64,000 bases of DNA from Welwitschia mirabilis (taxonomy: Eukaryota; Gnetophyta; Gnetopsida; Welwitschiales): contig JBOZIK010000001.1 in NCBI GenBank assembly GCA_051453625.1, positions 94,428,550 to 94,492,549 of the forward strand. Direction: 5' to 3'. Made by a program: the position numbers and the translations under genes. The notes below the pieces were generated by a model that saw nothing but the letters and a program-made list of their open reading frames with translations, searched no databases and was not told the origin of the DNA. Below are positions 1-11,726 of this stretch, in pieces; position 1 is the first letter of the stretch, and each line of letters starts with the position of its first letter.

Positions 1-1719
1 AAAGAAACTCTGTCTAGTGGCTGATATCACCCCCTACACACTGTAGCTTCCCGAAATTGAAACAGCCCTCGCTAATCTGAAGTCTTTGAAATCCTAGTTT
101 CCTTCTGTGCTCTAAATCTACCTCAAAATTTTCTCCCTGCATATCTTCATCAGCCACAAGTTGGTCTAATTCGTTTAAGTATTCAAAGTAGCACCTTAGA
201 CATCTTTCTTATTGAGGTTCGATTCTTTTGAGATTATTATACCATCAAACTCAAATATTTTCTAAGAAAACTCTTGTACTATCATCATATTTATTCTATG
301 TGTAGGTTCATTATTAGTAAAGTCTTTAAAATCATCTAAAAGTGGTTCATAATGTTGAAAATTAAATGAGCAAGAACACAAGTAAGATTTTTCCTAAAAA
401 TAAAAGTTTATTTTTCTATATCATATTATACTAAAGAGATTACTTTTAAAGAGAATCATTCCATTAGGATTTCATTAGGATTATCACATTGTAAACTTTT
501 ATCAAACCTACTAATACTATCTACATCGTCACTTTCCTATTGTTCCTAGCACCATTGCTAATGTCGTTAACATCTATCTTGATGCACATACTATTACATT
601 TCTGTTAAAGCACTTAAGAGTTACTACCATGATCATTGACTAGAACATGCTTTTTTCTTTGTCGCTGTCTCTCATGTAATAAAGGACTAGTTGGAGACCA
701 GTTTGCATTGGACTTACAACTCTATTTTGCATTATGTTTTACATTATTCTTTTGTAGTTTTACATTTAACTTATGGTTTTCTATCTATGCTATCATAGAA
801 AAGGCCTTAGCTATAGATTTTTTTGTTTTATTAAGTGTAGACTCGAATCCTAGCTTTATGTGATCTAACTGTTCTAAAATGTTTTATGCTAAGCTATTTA
901 TATTCTTCTATGTTTTACACTGATTTGCTACTCTCTGAAGGTGTTGCACCCCATTCTCAAGCTCTAAGCAGATATTCAATCATCTATTTTTAAGCTTTAA
1001 GCTAAGGAGTTTTTAATTTTTTGGTAAGTAGTAGAAGTTTAGTGGAGTTATCTTCATTGCTCTAGTAAGTTCATAAAAGTTTTTGAACTTTAAAAATAAT
1101 GTAAGACTAATTCTAATAGAGACATAAAGAACATAAATCTTGTATTTCTTCAGTGGGAAGATTCAATCCCTTTTTTTATCTATAATTTAAGTGGTCTTCC
1201 TTGTGGTCTTATGACACCTATGATTACTTGCATTAACGTCTTGCATTTGGTAACCTCTTTTTGGCTATGTTCAAAAACTATAAAAGCATTCTGTATGCTA
1301 TGAGAAGATGTCCTCAAATTCTAGCCATCACTTCAGATAACCTTGAAATACAAATCAAATTCTAGTCTTTCCATTGTGATAGAGTAATACATGCATATGA
1401 TTTATGCGTTTTTCTTGTTTACATATATGATCTTATGATTTTGAGCTTTTATTATTAGCTGAAAATTTTCATCTTAAATGCACATGTAAATTGCCTAGTT
1501 TTGGGCTATCATTTTTCCAATTTTCCATGCATGTGGTTTTACTAAGCCATTTATTAGCTATTGTAAGTTTAGCACACCTAGCCATTGTCTAGCTTTTAGC
1601 CCTATTATGTACACATGCATAGTTTTATGCATTTTTATATCTTTAAGTATTTTAAGCTCTTTTTTTAGGTTTTAGGTATTTTTCAAATTTGTAAATCCAA
1701 TACTCACATTTTATTGTTA
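1..1719. other. AT-rich DNA, no gene recognised
   Basis: No frame carries a recognisable domain. The only open frame of note, about 75 codons on the + strand from 636, is Phe/Leu/Cys-rich with no family resemblance and is probably chance in AT-rich DNA. Decayed repeat sequence is likely but I cannot assign it. Confidence 0.5.
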
Positions 1720-3100
1720 AATCAAGTTGAGATGTTGAGTAAGATCCCATGATTTCACTTCTTGAGCTTTTTTTCTTTATTTTTTTGAGCTACTATTTTC
1801 TATTTTTGAGCTTTTTTCTTGAATTTTTTTTGCATTTTTAAAGTTTTGTAAGCTAAATATCTCCCATCAGATTAAGTTGGGATGTGAAGTAAGATCCCTT
1901 GACTTTATTTTCTTTTACCTTATTTAACAAAGTTTTCCTTGTGATTTGGATAGATCAAGTATAGTAGGGCTGTTGAACTAGATCCACTTAACCTAACTAT
2001 TCCGAATTTTGTGCCTTTTATGTCTTTCTTGTATTTTTTGTGTGTTTTTCTATTGTTTTTCTTTACTTATCTCACATACTCAATAATTGTAAGTTTAATT
2101 ATAATTAAGGTTTTTAAAAGGAAAATTACTTTTCACCATAATACTTAATTATTTACTAATGATAAGTTTGGATTGGTGGTGGGAATGGGGAGCTTCACAT
2201 AGACAAAGATCTATGTTAGGCTTTACACTACCTTTTGAAGCTTATTGTGTAGTCTTACTACCATAATTATGAAGTTCAGGCCATAGAGAGAGCCATGTCT
2301 CTCTTAACTAAAAATATTCCAAATTCTTGAGATCTGAATTCCCATGTACACTTTGGTAATTAAGGGTATATTAAGTAAAGGCTAGAGGAATAGTAATAGG
2401 GTCCACTTGAATTTCATCACCAAGGGATATAGGTTTAATAAAAATTTAAAATTTTTTGAGTTTAAGGTATAAGTAGATCACCAAGATTGCATTGTATTCT
2501 TCCTTAAGAAGGGTATAGTGCTAAAGTGATTAGAATTGGTTGATGACTTGAAATCTTTGTAGATATTATTTACATCTATTTCTTTAACTCTTTTTAGAGA
2601 TAAGGGGAAACCCCTCAGAAGGAATGTCATCACTTATTAGATTTAGAAGTAGACTTTAAAATTAACCAACTTTAGCATTTTCATCTCTTAATAATCAATT
2701 TATACCTCTTTATTAAAAGCTACATAGCTTACATTAAGAAAACTTAATAAAGTACCTTTGTTTTCTTTTTCATGTGTGTAAGTTTTTACTTTTTGAAGGG
2801 GTTTCTTAATTCTCATACTTTATAGTTTGGATAGATCACTCAATTTATGGACTTAATCCAATTTCATTATGATTATACTTCTTTGTTGTGATACTTTGTC
2901 TTTTTGCTTTAGTTGCATTATGTCTTAAATAGATCCCTTGAAATTTTGGATGAAAGTAAGATTCCTTTTCTTGTGATTTTACCATCCTTTATCTTTATTT
3001 CACTTCATTATTTTTGAGATTTAATAAGATTTTTTTATGTGAAGAATAGATCGCTTTTAGTTGTAGAGGTGAGTGAGATCACTCTAATTCATGAATTTAA
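1720..3100 (+). repeat. Dispersed degenerate repeat around GTAAGATCCC
   Basis: A unit of roughly 40 bp recurs imperfectly. The clearest copies are at 1720-1757 and 1867-1906, both containing AAGTAAGATCCC or GAGTAAGATCCC preceded by AAGTTGRGATGT. Weaker copies lie near 1964-2000, 2944-2981 and 3054-3100. The second copy has GGGAT and ATCCC facing each other, giving a short imperfect inverted repeat. The block lies directly upstream of the copia-1 gag remnant, so it may be LTR or leader sequence of that element. No LTR boundary or primer-binding site could be placed. Confidence 0.45.
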
Positions 3101-3145
3101 CTCATAGTTTATTAACTTTATTTTAGTTCTCATCCTCTTTTCATC

Positions 3146-4246
3146 ATGGCATCTTTATCATCATCTTTAAAGGACAAGCTTCATTTGTTGTTAGAGTCAT
3201 TCATACCCATGCTTACTACTAGGATCATAACCAACATTAGAGTTACTATTTAAAATAGTCATTTAAAATGAAGATTTTATATCAACTATGCAGATTTATA
3301 GTAATGAGAAGGATTTTTTATCATACAATTCTATAACTCTTAAGGATCACACTAAAGAAGATTCTTGGAAAGATATCAATGCTAAATTGTCTAAGATTAT
3401 GTAAAAATACATATGCTATTAATATAAGAAACTAGTTAATAAGATTAAAACAAGCCACACCACCTTTTATACCTTAATAGATACATTCTACTTAAAGAAT
3501 GATCTCAAGCTTCTTAATATTATAACTGACATGAGAAATTTGCATTATGAGAAGGGCAAGATGAGATAATTGATTACATAGATGCAAGATGTTAGGGCAC
3601 AGATAATATAAATTAACTCACAAAACAAGTTTTCATTTATTGTGTTAACTTGATCCACTTTTGAATAGCTATATTAGATTACTATATGGCAGTAAGCAAT
3701 TAAATAATATGAGCTTTGATAAACAAGAATTTGATTTCTATCAAACATTATTTTAACTTCATTAGATCTTCTTCCTTTAATACCACGTTGAAAGTTTTTT
3801 ATTCTCGTGGTCCTCCTTATGAAAATAAATAGTTTACCAATAAATTCCATTTGCAAAAGGAAATACATTATGATAATGGTGAGGCTTCATAAAAGTAGCA
3901 AAACAATAAGCTAAATCAAACTCAACAAAAGAAAAACAAAGTTTAAGATACTTTCATTCTTAAGAAGAACAAGTATTATTGAGCATAATGCGGAAGACAA
4001 TTTTCTATGACTAACTTTTATAAGATTCTTTGGGATAAAATAAAGTCTACACCTAAGGCAAATGCCGTCACTAAAGAATTTGATTCCTTTTACAATGATA
4101 AAAATTTTAAGTCTAATGTAGTCCTTGAAAACTTCAACTTTGTTGATGTGGGTGAACACATACCTCAAGCTGAGAAGTGGATTCTTGACACAAGTATAAC
4201 TCATCACATGTCTTATTGGCATGATTATTTCAATGGCTTTATATGA
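3146..4246 (+). pseudogene. copia-1 gag-protease remnant
   Basis: This is a broken Ty1/copia gag-protease region read left to right. A possible start is the ATG at 3146 (MASLSSSLKDKLHLLL), followed by stop-riddled sequence. The best stretch is an open frame from 4007 to 4246. It ends in WILDTSITHHM, which matches the copia protease signature W-LD(T/S)GA-HHM with the catalytic Gly-Ala replaced by Ser-Ile. Retroviral-type aspartic proteases cut the Gag-Pol polyprotein, and this one could not work. I infer Ty1/copia from this motif and the integrase that follows. A gag zinc knuckle is not visible. Confidence 0.7.
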
Positions 4247-4433
4247 GCACTAAGTTATGTTTATTTGGTAGATAGAACACTAGTTCTTATGGAAGGCTCT
4301 TGTTTGGTTATCTTCCACTTGACATTATTCTATATAGACTATTTCACATGTTATATATGTTATATATGTTCCTTCTTTGAGGTTACATCTTCCATTGCTT
4401 TCAACTCTATAGCAAGAAGGTCACTCTATTACT

Positions 4434-5480
4434 ATGACAATGCACTTAATGGATATTTATTATGGTAATAAACAACTAATTATGGAAGGATACATGAATG
4501 GAAAGCTTTCTTGCCTTCACAATTGTATTGGATGTGAGAGATTGCTTACACAGTTTCATAAGATGAGCTTTCTCCTTTCCACTACAGTATGGTTGACTAT
4601 GATATTCTACTCTTTATATAATGAATGTAATACATGAGAGTAAACATTATATTCTTTCATCCATTCTATGAGATTCTCCTCAGTGTGAACCATGTATTAT
4701 GATTAAAGAAACTAGATAGCAATTTTCACTATGTAAGTGATGTGCTAATTCAAAGCTTTTTGTTATTCATAGTGATCTATGTAAATCTATGCTAGTTTCA
4801 ACTCTCCACATATTTTATTACTTTATATCCTTTATTAATGATTATTCCTGAATGGCTTGGATATACTTTGTCAAATTCAAATCACAAAATTTGAATATTT
4901 TTTCAAAGTTTAAAACTTAAGTGGAACAATAGGCCTACTACATAAGAGTATATTTCCACTTAGATAATGGTAGTAAGCACACACATGTTGAGTTCAAGGA
5001 CTTTTTCACTTCTAAAGAGATTCGATACTTAAATACCTATCATGAACATCTAACAAAATGACATTATCAAGTAATTTAATCATACTATCGTGGATATAGT
5101 GCATTTTATGATATATTTTAACAGTTGTAAACATATATTTTAGATGAAGTAGTGAACACTATAGTATATCTCAATAATTGTATTACTTAATACACTAAAA
5201 TTAAAGTATCTCTAGCTAAAAATTGGTATGGATATAAGCTGAGGTTTTACCATTTTTATATTTTTCATTACAAGTGATCTGTTAATATCATTAGTAAATA
5301 TCATGATAAACTTGAAGCACATACTCGCATTGGTGTCTTTATAGGATATCTAATTCATCAAAAGGGTTATCTTGCTTATTTTCCAAAGCTTCATTAGATC
5401 ATTCTTTCTTATATCATCATCTTTATAGAGACTTTAAAGAATGATTCTTAGCTTGATCATTTAAAGATTCATTCTTTATC
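4434..5480 (+). pseudogene. copia-1 integrase remnant
   Basis: This is the decayed integrase of the same element. From 4765 the translation gives IHSDLC, then INDYS, a stop, MAWIYFVKFKS, and then LDNGSKHTHVEFKDFF. These match the copia DDE core: HSDLCGP, F-DDYSR--W-YF-K-KS and SDNG-E. Around 5150-5420 come EAVNTIVYLNNCIT and VFIGYLIHQKGYLAYFP, matching the copia C-terminal block (A-NTA-YL-NR; FVGY---KGY---P). Stops and shifts interrupt every domain. Integrase inserts the cDNA into host chromosomes. The order gag, protease, integrase is the Ty1/copia order and separates it from Ty3/gypsy. Confidence 0.8.
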
Positions 5481-6060
5481 TAACCTAGTAACTATATTAG
5501 ATGCTCAATGTCTTAGAGTTAAGGGTGGAGATGTAGCTATCAGTAATGCTTTAATTCCTTCTATTGGTATGTCTACTTTGCAACCTATAGAAATTGAGTA
5601 ATTGTGTTCTCTTAGAATGTTTAATCATAGTTATAGTAGTTATTTAATGTGTTCTTTGACTAAAGAAGATGATACTACCTGGAGATGATTTCAAAGTACT
5701 TACCTATAATCTACTTTCCAAGATGTTCATGATAATGAAAAGGGTAAAACTAGAACTAGACATGGCTTGCATACATCTCATGATGATGATGACAAGTTCC
5801 ACTTAACCTTTGATGATAAATTAATGTCTTTCAAAGTTACCATTCTATGTAATTAATAAATCCAAGCCATGAGAAAAGAATATTGGAGAAAATAATACGT
5901 GAGAGTTGGTCTATAAAATTAAGGAACTTATATAGCATAAAGTTATTTTATATCATCTGACTATAGAACCAACTAATACTCAAATAAGAATACCTAGTTG
6001 AGAGAAGTTATAACACTTTCAATCTAAAATTGGATCAACAATGAGTTAATTTTGACTCAT
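5481..6060 (+). pseudogene. copia-1 integrase-RT spacer, truncated
   Basis: Past the integrase C-terminal block the frame continues through a poorly conserved linker. Near 5860 it reads IQAMRKEYW, which resembles the start of copia reverse transcriptase (the AM--E---L---TW segment). No YVDD catalytic motif or RNase H follows, and recognisable element sequence fades by about 6060. The element is therefore truncated in RT and its 3' LTR is not visible. Moderate confidence only, since the RT match is a few residues. Confidence 0.4.
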
Positions 6061-6130
6061 TTTTTTCCCTTGTACATTATGGGCTTCATTTACCTTTTGA
6101 GTCCCTATTCAAAGTCACTCTTGATCCTCG

Positions 6131-6250
6131 TACTATGGGATGTGTAGTATAATTTTGGCCTAATACAGGAGAATGTGTAGTATATTTTTGGCTTATTATT
6201 ATAGGATGTGTAATGCACATGATAGTTGTATATGCTATGGGATGTATAGG
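6131..6250 (+). repeat. About 33-bp minisatellite, 3-4 degenerate copies
   Basis: The core ATGTGTAG (third copy ATGTGTAA, fourth ATGTATAG) starts at 6140, 6173, 6206 and 6242, so the spacing is 33, 33 and 36 bp. The first two units also share TAT-ATTTTGGCY-TA after the core. It lies just right of the truncated copia-1. Confidence 0.6.
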
Positions 6251-7804
6251 ATTAACTTGACTACTTCTTTAATGAAGTAGTTTTGTCATATAACAACTCC
6301 TTTAAGGAAGTTTTATTACAGGTTGCATTTCTAATGTTTTCCTTTGATTCACTAAGGCTTGTAATATGCATTGTAGTTACATGTATAGGGAAGTGTGAAA
6401 ATCCTAGTGTAACCCTAATGATATGCTCATCTTTAAAATGAATCTCTTTAGTGTAATAAGGTAACACCTAATGTTAGAAATTAATGCATCTCATGATTAT
6501 CTTAGAAACTTATTGAACTCTTCATAATTCACTTAGAAACCTCTCAAATACAACTAAAAATAATCTTCAAACATCATCAAATGTAACCAAGTTGACCTTG
6601 TAATAATCACTATCATAAAGGGGGTTATTTGTTTTCACAATGCCTTTACTTAAAAAAGCATTCAGAATATGATGTCTTAAATGAAAAGAATGAAATTAAA
6701 AGAATATCGAAGAGCTTTAAAAAAATTACAAACTTTGCATTTTTTTATTAGTACTAGGTCAAAAATAATATGTATGAAAATGTTCATAGAGATACAAAAA
6801 AGGTTTACATAAAATACAAAACCTTTTCATGAAAAATCCTATTAATAACAAACAAACTAAGTTAGTTTTTATTGATAAGGATAGTTTTTAGATGGTTGAA
6901 GAATATAAAAGAGATGTGTCCAGATACACCATGAAAAGAAAATGAAGTTCTTTTTCAAATGGAAATCCTATGCATCTAGTTATGTAGATTTTCAATCCAA
7001 GAATGAAGTTTTATAGATATACTATTTGTATATCCTTTTGTAATACTTGAGAATATGATTCATATCAAGAATGCTAATATTATTATAGACTTCTTGATTT
7101 CACCTAAGATTGAGAATTACAAAATTGTTTCTCCATGATCATAGTTTTTTTGGAATGTAAGGTTTTTAATGATAGGCTTTAATGGAAAAAAATCTAGTTT
7201 AATAGTTGATAACATGTAAAACATAACATTTATCTCAAGTATATTAGGTAATTTAAGCATAAATAAAGATTATGTCTTCTATCCTTTTTAATGCCATATG
7301 TGAACTTGGGTGTTTTACATGATGTTTCTAGGTATTTAACTACATTCTAGAGTACATGTCATAAAATGTAACTAACCTAATAGAAAACATTGATGGCATC
7401 ATTTACTTGACGATGAGGCTAATCTCTTATAGGCGAATGACTTCTAGACTTACATTCTAATTTCACCATGGAAAAACTATCAAATATTAGTTGTGGGCCT
7501 AGTTAGTTACTACATGAAAACTAACTATTACCTTAAACCCTAAAAAGACTAATCTTGCACAAAATAATGGTGGTGTTGGTGGCATATGATGATGGCATCA
7601 ATTGGTGGAGGAATCTTTCTCTAAAGGTATTATGTTAAATACTTCCTAATAATTTCCAACAAATACTATAAGATGAATATTCGAACCCCTTCACAAAATG
7701 TCACGAGACAAAGATTTCAACCATTTCATCAACTACTTTAAAATGAAATGTCAAGCACCTTACCTAACAAAAAATTACAAAGAACTCTAACCATCCTAAC
7801 CCTA
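6251..7804. other. AT-rich DNA, nothing recognised
   Basis: No domain, RNA gene or clear repeat was identified on either strand. Short open frames at 6261-6467 and 7748-7930 have no recognisable content. Confidence 0.4.
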
Positions 7805-7812
7805 TCCTGCAC

Positions 7813-7824
7813 TATAAAAAGGCC
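7813..7824 (+). promoter_or_regulatory. Possible LTR TATA box
   Basis: The sequence is TATAAAAAGGCC, followed by TAAGGCC. Plant LTR promoters often have a TATA box running into such GC-rich sequence, and the surrounding DNA is otherwise AT-rich. It may mark the U3/R boundary of a + strand LTR covering roughly 7.4-8.6 kb. No paired LTR, primer site or polyprotein was found, so it could equally be chance. Confidence 0.3.
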
Positions 7825-8754
7825 TAAGGCCTCACTTTATAATTATCTTTGGCATATGAGAGCTATCATTCTTGAAGCAAGAAAGTTTCTATTATGTATT
7901 TCTACTTTTTCTTATTTGGGAATGGGTTAGGGTTGAGACTAGTCTACTATTTCTTTTTCAAGCTTAAGATTTCCTTCATTGGTGTATTTCATAATTCATT
8001 TCTAATAAGAAAGATGGCAGGTTTTATTTCTTGATTTTAAGTTGTGATTTAATTCATACTTTTAATACTTGATATGAAACTACAATGTTGTCACATTATT
8101 TATATTTTTAAGTAAATCATTTTTGTTTATATATATTTTTTTCATAGCTTGATTTCATTTAATGGTTCTTAGGATCTATTCTATTCTCTACTTATCATAC
8201 ATATGAATAATCTATGATGAATTAAAGTGGTAGAAGAATCTTACCACTATTTATGTGATGAATGAGATAATGTCACAATAATTCAAGCTATAATGAACTT
8301 GGTGTGTTTAAGATTTAAGGTGGAGTGTTTAATATATCTTTGAGTTAAAGCCTTTTTTTTTGTTGAAAAAAATAATGCTAGCTCTTGAGTGCCATGTCCA
8401 TTTCTAGCTCTTGCTCATTGAAACTATTCATTCTCATTCACAATCTGACTTTTGCTTAAATCGTTTTGCTATTTTATTATGCATTATTTTCCTAGTTTTT
8501 ACCATAACTATCCTAGGTGGAGAATAATATTAGATAATTCCTGTAACCAAAGACCTAATTTTTATTTTTAAAAGCTAGCCTAGAATAGCATTTTTGTGCT
8601 ATTACAAGGAATAATAGCATAGTAGCTTTATAGTAAAGCATGCACAATTTTTTCCCCTTACATCTTAAAGTTTAGTTTCCCCCCCTACATTTTCTAGTCA
8701 TTGGTACTGGTCTTGTTTTAGTGATACCTAAATAGGTTCTATTTTCTTACATTT
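7825..8754. other. Unrecognised AT-rich DNA left of gypsy-1
   Basis: No coding similarity was seen. The right edge, near 8755, is where similarity to the gypsy LTRs begins. The stretch may be part of an unassigned + strand LTR suggested by the TATA-like site at 7813. Confidence 0.35.
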
Positions 8755-9565
8755 TGATTTTAACCTTAACAAAGGTTGCCCTCATGATCTATATCGCTAA
8801 AGAAGCTATCATGAAATCAAAAGCAATGTAAACCATAAGGGACATGCATAAAATATAAATAAAACTAAAAGAAGATTTTTATTAAAAGTAAAACCAACAT
8901 CCTATTATAAAGCAATAGCACCTCAATGAAGGAGACACAACTCAAAACCAAGGAAGATCCCTCTCTGCAACTATTAGATGGACCTTCAACCTTTTGATCT
9001 CTTATCACAAGAATTTATGATGCAACAAAGATGATCAAAGTTGAGGAGAAGGTGGTATTTATTGATAACAATAGACTCTAACAATAGCAAAATCTAATAG
9101 ACACAGTAAAACCCTAACAGTTGTGTAAGAGGGTACATGACACATTGTAGAAGTTTAGTGGAGCTTGGTATATTAACTAAAATTAGGTGATCATCATGTG
9201 TGTCATTTGGATGATTGTGGGGATGATGCCACATCAAGAGAGTTTTATATTTGCCCCCACATCAGTTAAATCAACATCCTAATCAAAATGCAAGTGGTAT
9301 CGTCCTAGTATGTCATCTAGATGATGGAGGGGATTAAATACTTCTTGAAGTTCTTTATTAAGTTAAATTGCTTTAAAACTTGTTAATTACTCCTCGAAAT
9401 GTAAGGTATTATAATTTATTCAAAATGCCTCCAAAGTAATGGTATTTTTGCACTTCCATGATTTTCTTCTTAACTCTTAATAATCATTATTTTGTACTTA
9501 AACCTATTTAAAAATTCTAAAAAACTACTCAAAATACCCCATTAAAAACATATAATTTAGCATCA
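8755..9565 (-). repeat. gypsy-1 3' LTR, truncated
   Basis: From about 8755 this matches 16,435-17,247 nearly base for base apart from scattered transitions. Shared landmarks include AACCTTAA, CATAAGGG and CCCTCTCTGCAACTATT. The inner end is CATCA at 9561-9565. The outer part present in the 5' LTR (16,021-16,430) is missing. A TATA-like site on the - strand reads AATAAATACC (complement 9055-9064), and two copies of the family's CATCnnGATGAT motif lie at 9189-9228 and 9296-9337, on its U3 side. Confidence 0.75.
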
Positions 9566-11580
9566 CAACATAGCGTCTCACATAACCTTGTCAGCCCCTA
9601 ACAAAGTTGGTGAACAACTATAATTACAAGCCCGATTGACTAAGATAAAAAATTATTTAAGGACATGTAAATCAAGTTCATAAATCCCTATATGTAGGAG
9701 CAGATCACAAAATTAAATAAACTAGAATTTTTTACATTAGAAGATGAAATGATCAGGGTGTTATCTAGATTGTAATCTAGATGATTATGAGAATGATAGA
9801 TACTTAAAAATAAATCTATAAAATTAATTACCTATAATTATGCTCATTTGAAAGTAAGATCAAAACACTTACCTATGCATTAGTCCCTTACTTCAAACAT
9901 TTAGCATATTAGAAAGATAGAAATTGGATTTCATAACAAACATAATCATCATAAGATATAACCATAGTAACTTAGATAAATGATGTGCATATATAATCAA
10001 AAAACGTAATAACTTAAAAAAGAATATTCATAGATGAAACATTGAGTTTATAAGCACAATCTATAAGGGAAATATATAAAAAATAATCAATCATAACATT
10101 ATTCCCTTCAACCATGGTATCATGAATTATTTGTATCATTCCTATAAGAAAAACATACTACAAGTATTCTACTATTAAGTACATGATTTAATAAATAATA
10201 ACCATAATGTATATCACTTAAATAGTAGGCATTCAGAATTAGATTAGAAAACTACATATGTGTTTCATGAAAAGGTATAAATGACCCATACAAATTTAAA
10301 ATTTTTTAAAAATATCTTAAAACGTATATATCATGCTCCCCTACAAATGAATTAATACATCCTATATTATATTATGTTAAGATTAAAAATATAAATATGC
10401 AAGTTTAAGTACAAGTAAGTAATATAGGTAAGCGGGGAACAATATTCTATGCATGAGAAAAAGGATTAGATGTAGTCTAAAAAAAAAAAAATAAAATATG
10501 AAAATGATGATTATTCAAAAATATCTATGTGCTATTCGCCTAATTATTTGAACGTTAGGGAGGATGACACAGGTTTTTTCAAAAGATTAGAAAATTTGAA
10601 ATTATCAGTATATTCACTTAAGATTAGATAATATCATAAATGTCTAAGAAAAGTAGTAGAAAGTCTAAAAGATGGAAAATGGCTAAGAATCCTGATAAAT
10701 CAAGGCATGATAAAGGAGGTGAATACACCAAGCTAAAGAAGATAAATGTGTCATGAACTCATAATTATTGAAAACTAGTACTGCATGCATCAAAACTCAA
10801 GAAGAAAATTAAATAACTAATACTAAATGATTAAGTTATCATCATAATCTAAAGAAAATTTATTTCCAAAAAGAAAATTACCTTCTAGAATGGAAATTGC
10901 AAATAGAAATAAAAATTAACTAGAAAATTATTAAATGATTAAGTCCTAAGCATTTGTAATGAAAAAGTATAGAAATAACTTTGAAATACCCAAGAAAATA
11001 AGTAAGGAAAACAAAACAAAAATGGATAACTTAGGAACATGAAGAAGATTGTGTACCTATCCTAAATTCAAATGTAGCAAACCTTCATGGAAGAAATCAT
11101 AAAATTACCTAATGAAGGATCCATGACATAATGCAAAAATCCCATTAAGTACCACTAAAATAGGTAGTAATTATGACGATGCTAAGTAACTAATGTTTTT
11201 AAATAATGAATACTAAGGTTAAAAGCTGTGAGAAATGGACTCACCTGCTAACACCCTAAAACACTTTTGAATCCTTAAAAGTGAATTAATCATGTAGAAA
11301 TACTATAAGCACAATGAGTCTTGGAAATAACCAATGCCTCTGATGACACTAGGGACACCACTGATTCCATAGCCTTGAAGTATTTTATTTTAATCCATGA
11401 TGAGGAAGGTGTAGCCATAGTCAAAGAAGTAGGAACCTGTAAAGCATGGCCAACTGATCCCTCAGTGGAGTTCCTATAGCTACCAACACTTCCAAAGGTC
11501 CTCTCAAGAAAAGTTACTCTAGTATGGTAGGACATCATGGTGACCATGCATTTATCATAGAAATAATAGATCATGATCAT

Positions 11581-11583
<3 letters not shown>

Positions 11584-11626
<43 letters not shown>
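11584..11626 (+). repeat. (CT)n microsatellite
   Basis: About 21 uninterrupted CT units run directly into the N gap, so the true length is unknown. On the - strand it reads as GA repeats and produces artefactual Arg-Glu open frames. Confidence 0.95.
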
Positions 11627-11726
11627 NNNNNNNNNNNNNNNNNNNNNNNNNNNNNNNNNNNNNNNNNNNNNNNNNNNNNNNNNNNNNNNNNNNNNNNNNN
11701 NNNNNNNNNNNNNNNNNNNNNNNNNN
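11627..11726. other. Assembly gap, 100 N
   Basis: Exactly 100 unknown bases at the end of the CT microsatellite. The round size suggests a placeholder of unknown length. Confidence 0.98.

Noticed and set aside
636-863. 75-codon + strand frame as a small gene
   Set aside because: No family similarity, start context or neighbours; expected by chance.
4345-4372. Repeated GTTATATAT as a CRISPR-like or satellite array
   Set aside because: Only two or three short units in AT-rich sequence; no spacers or regular array anywhere in the window.
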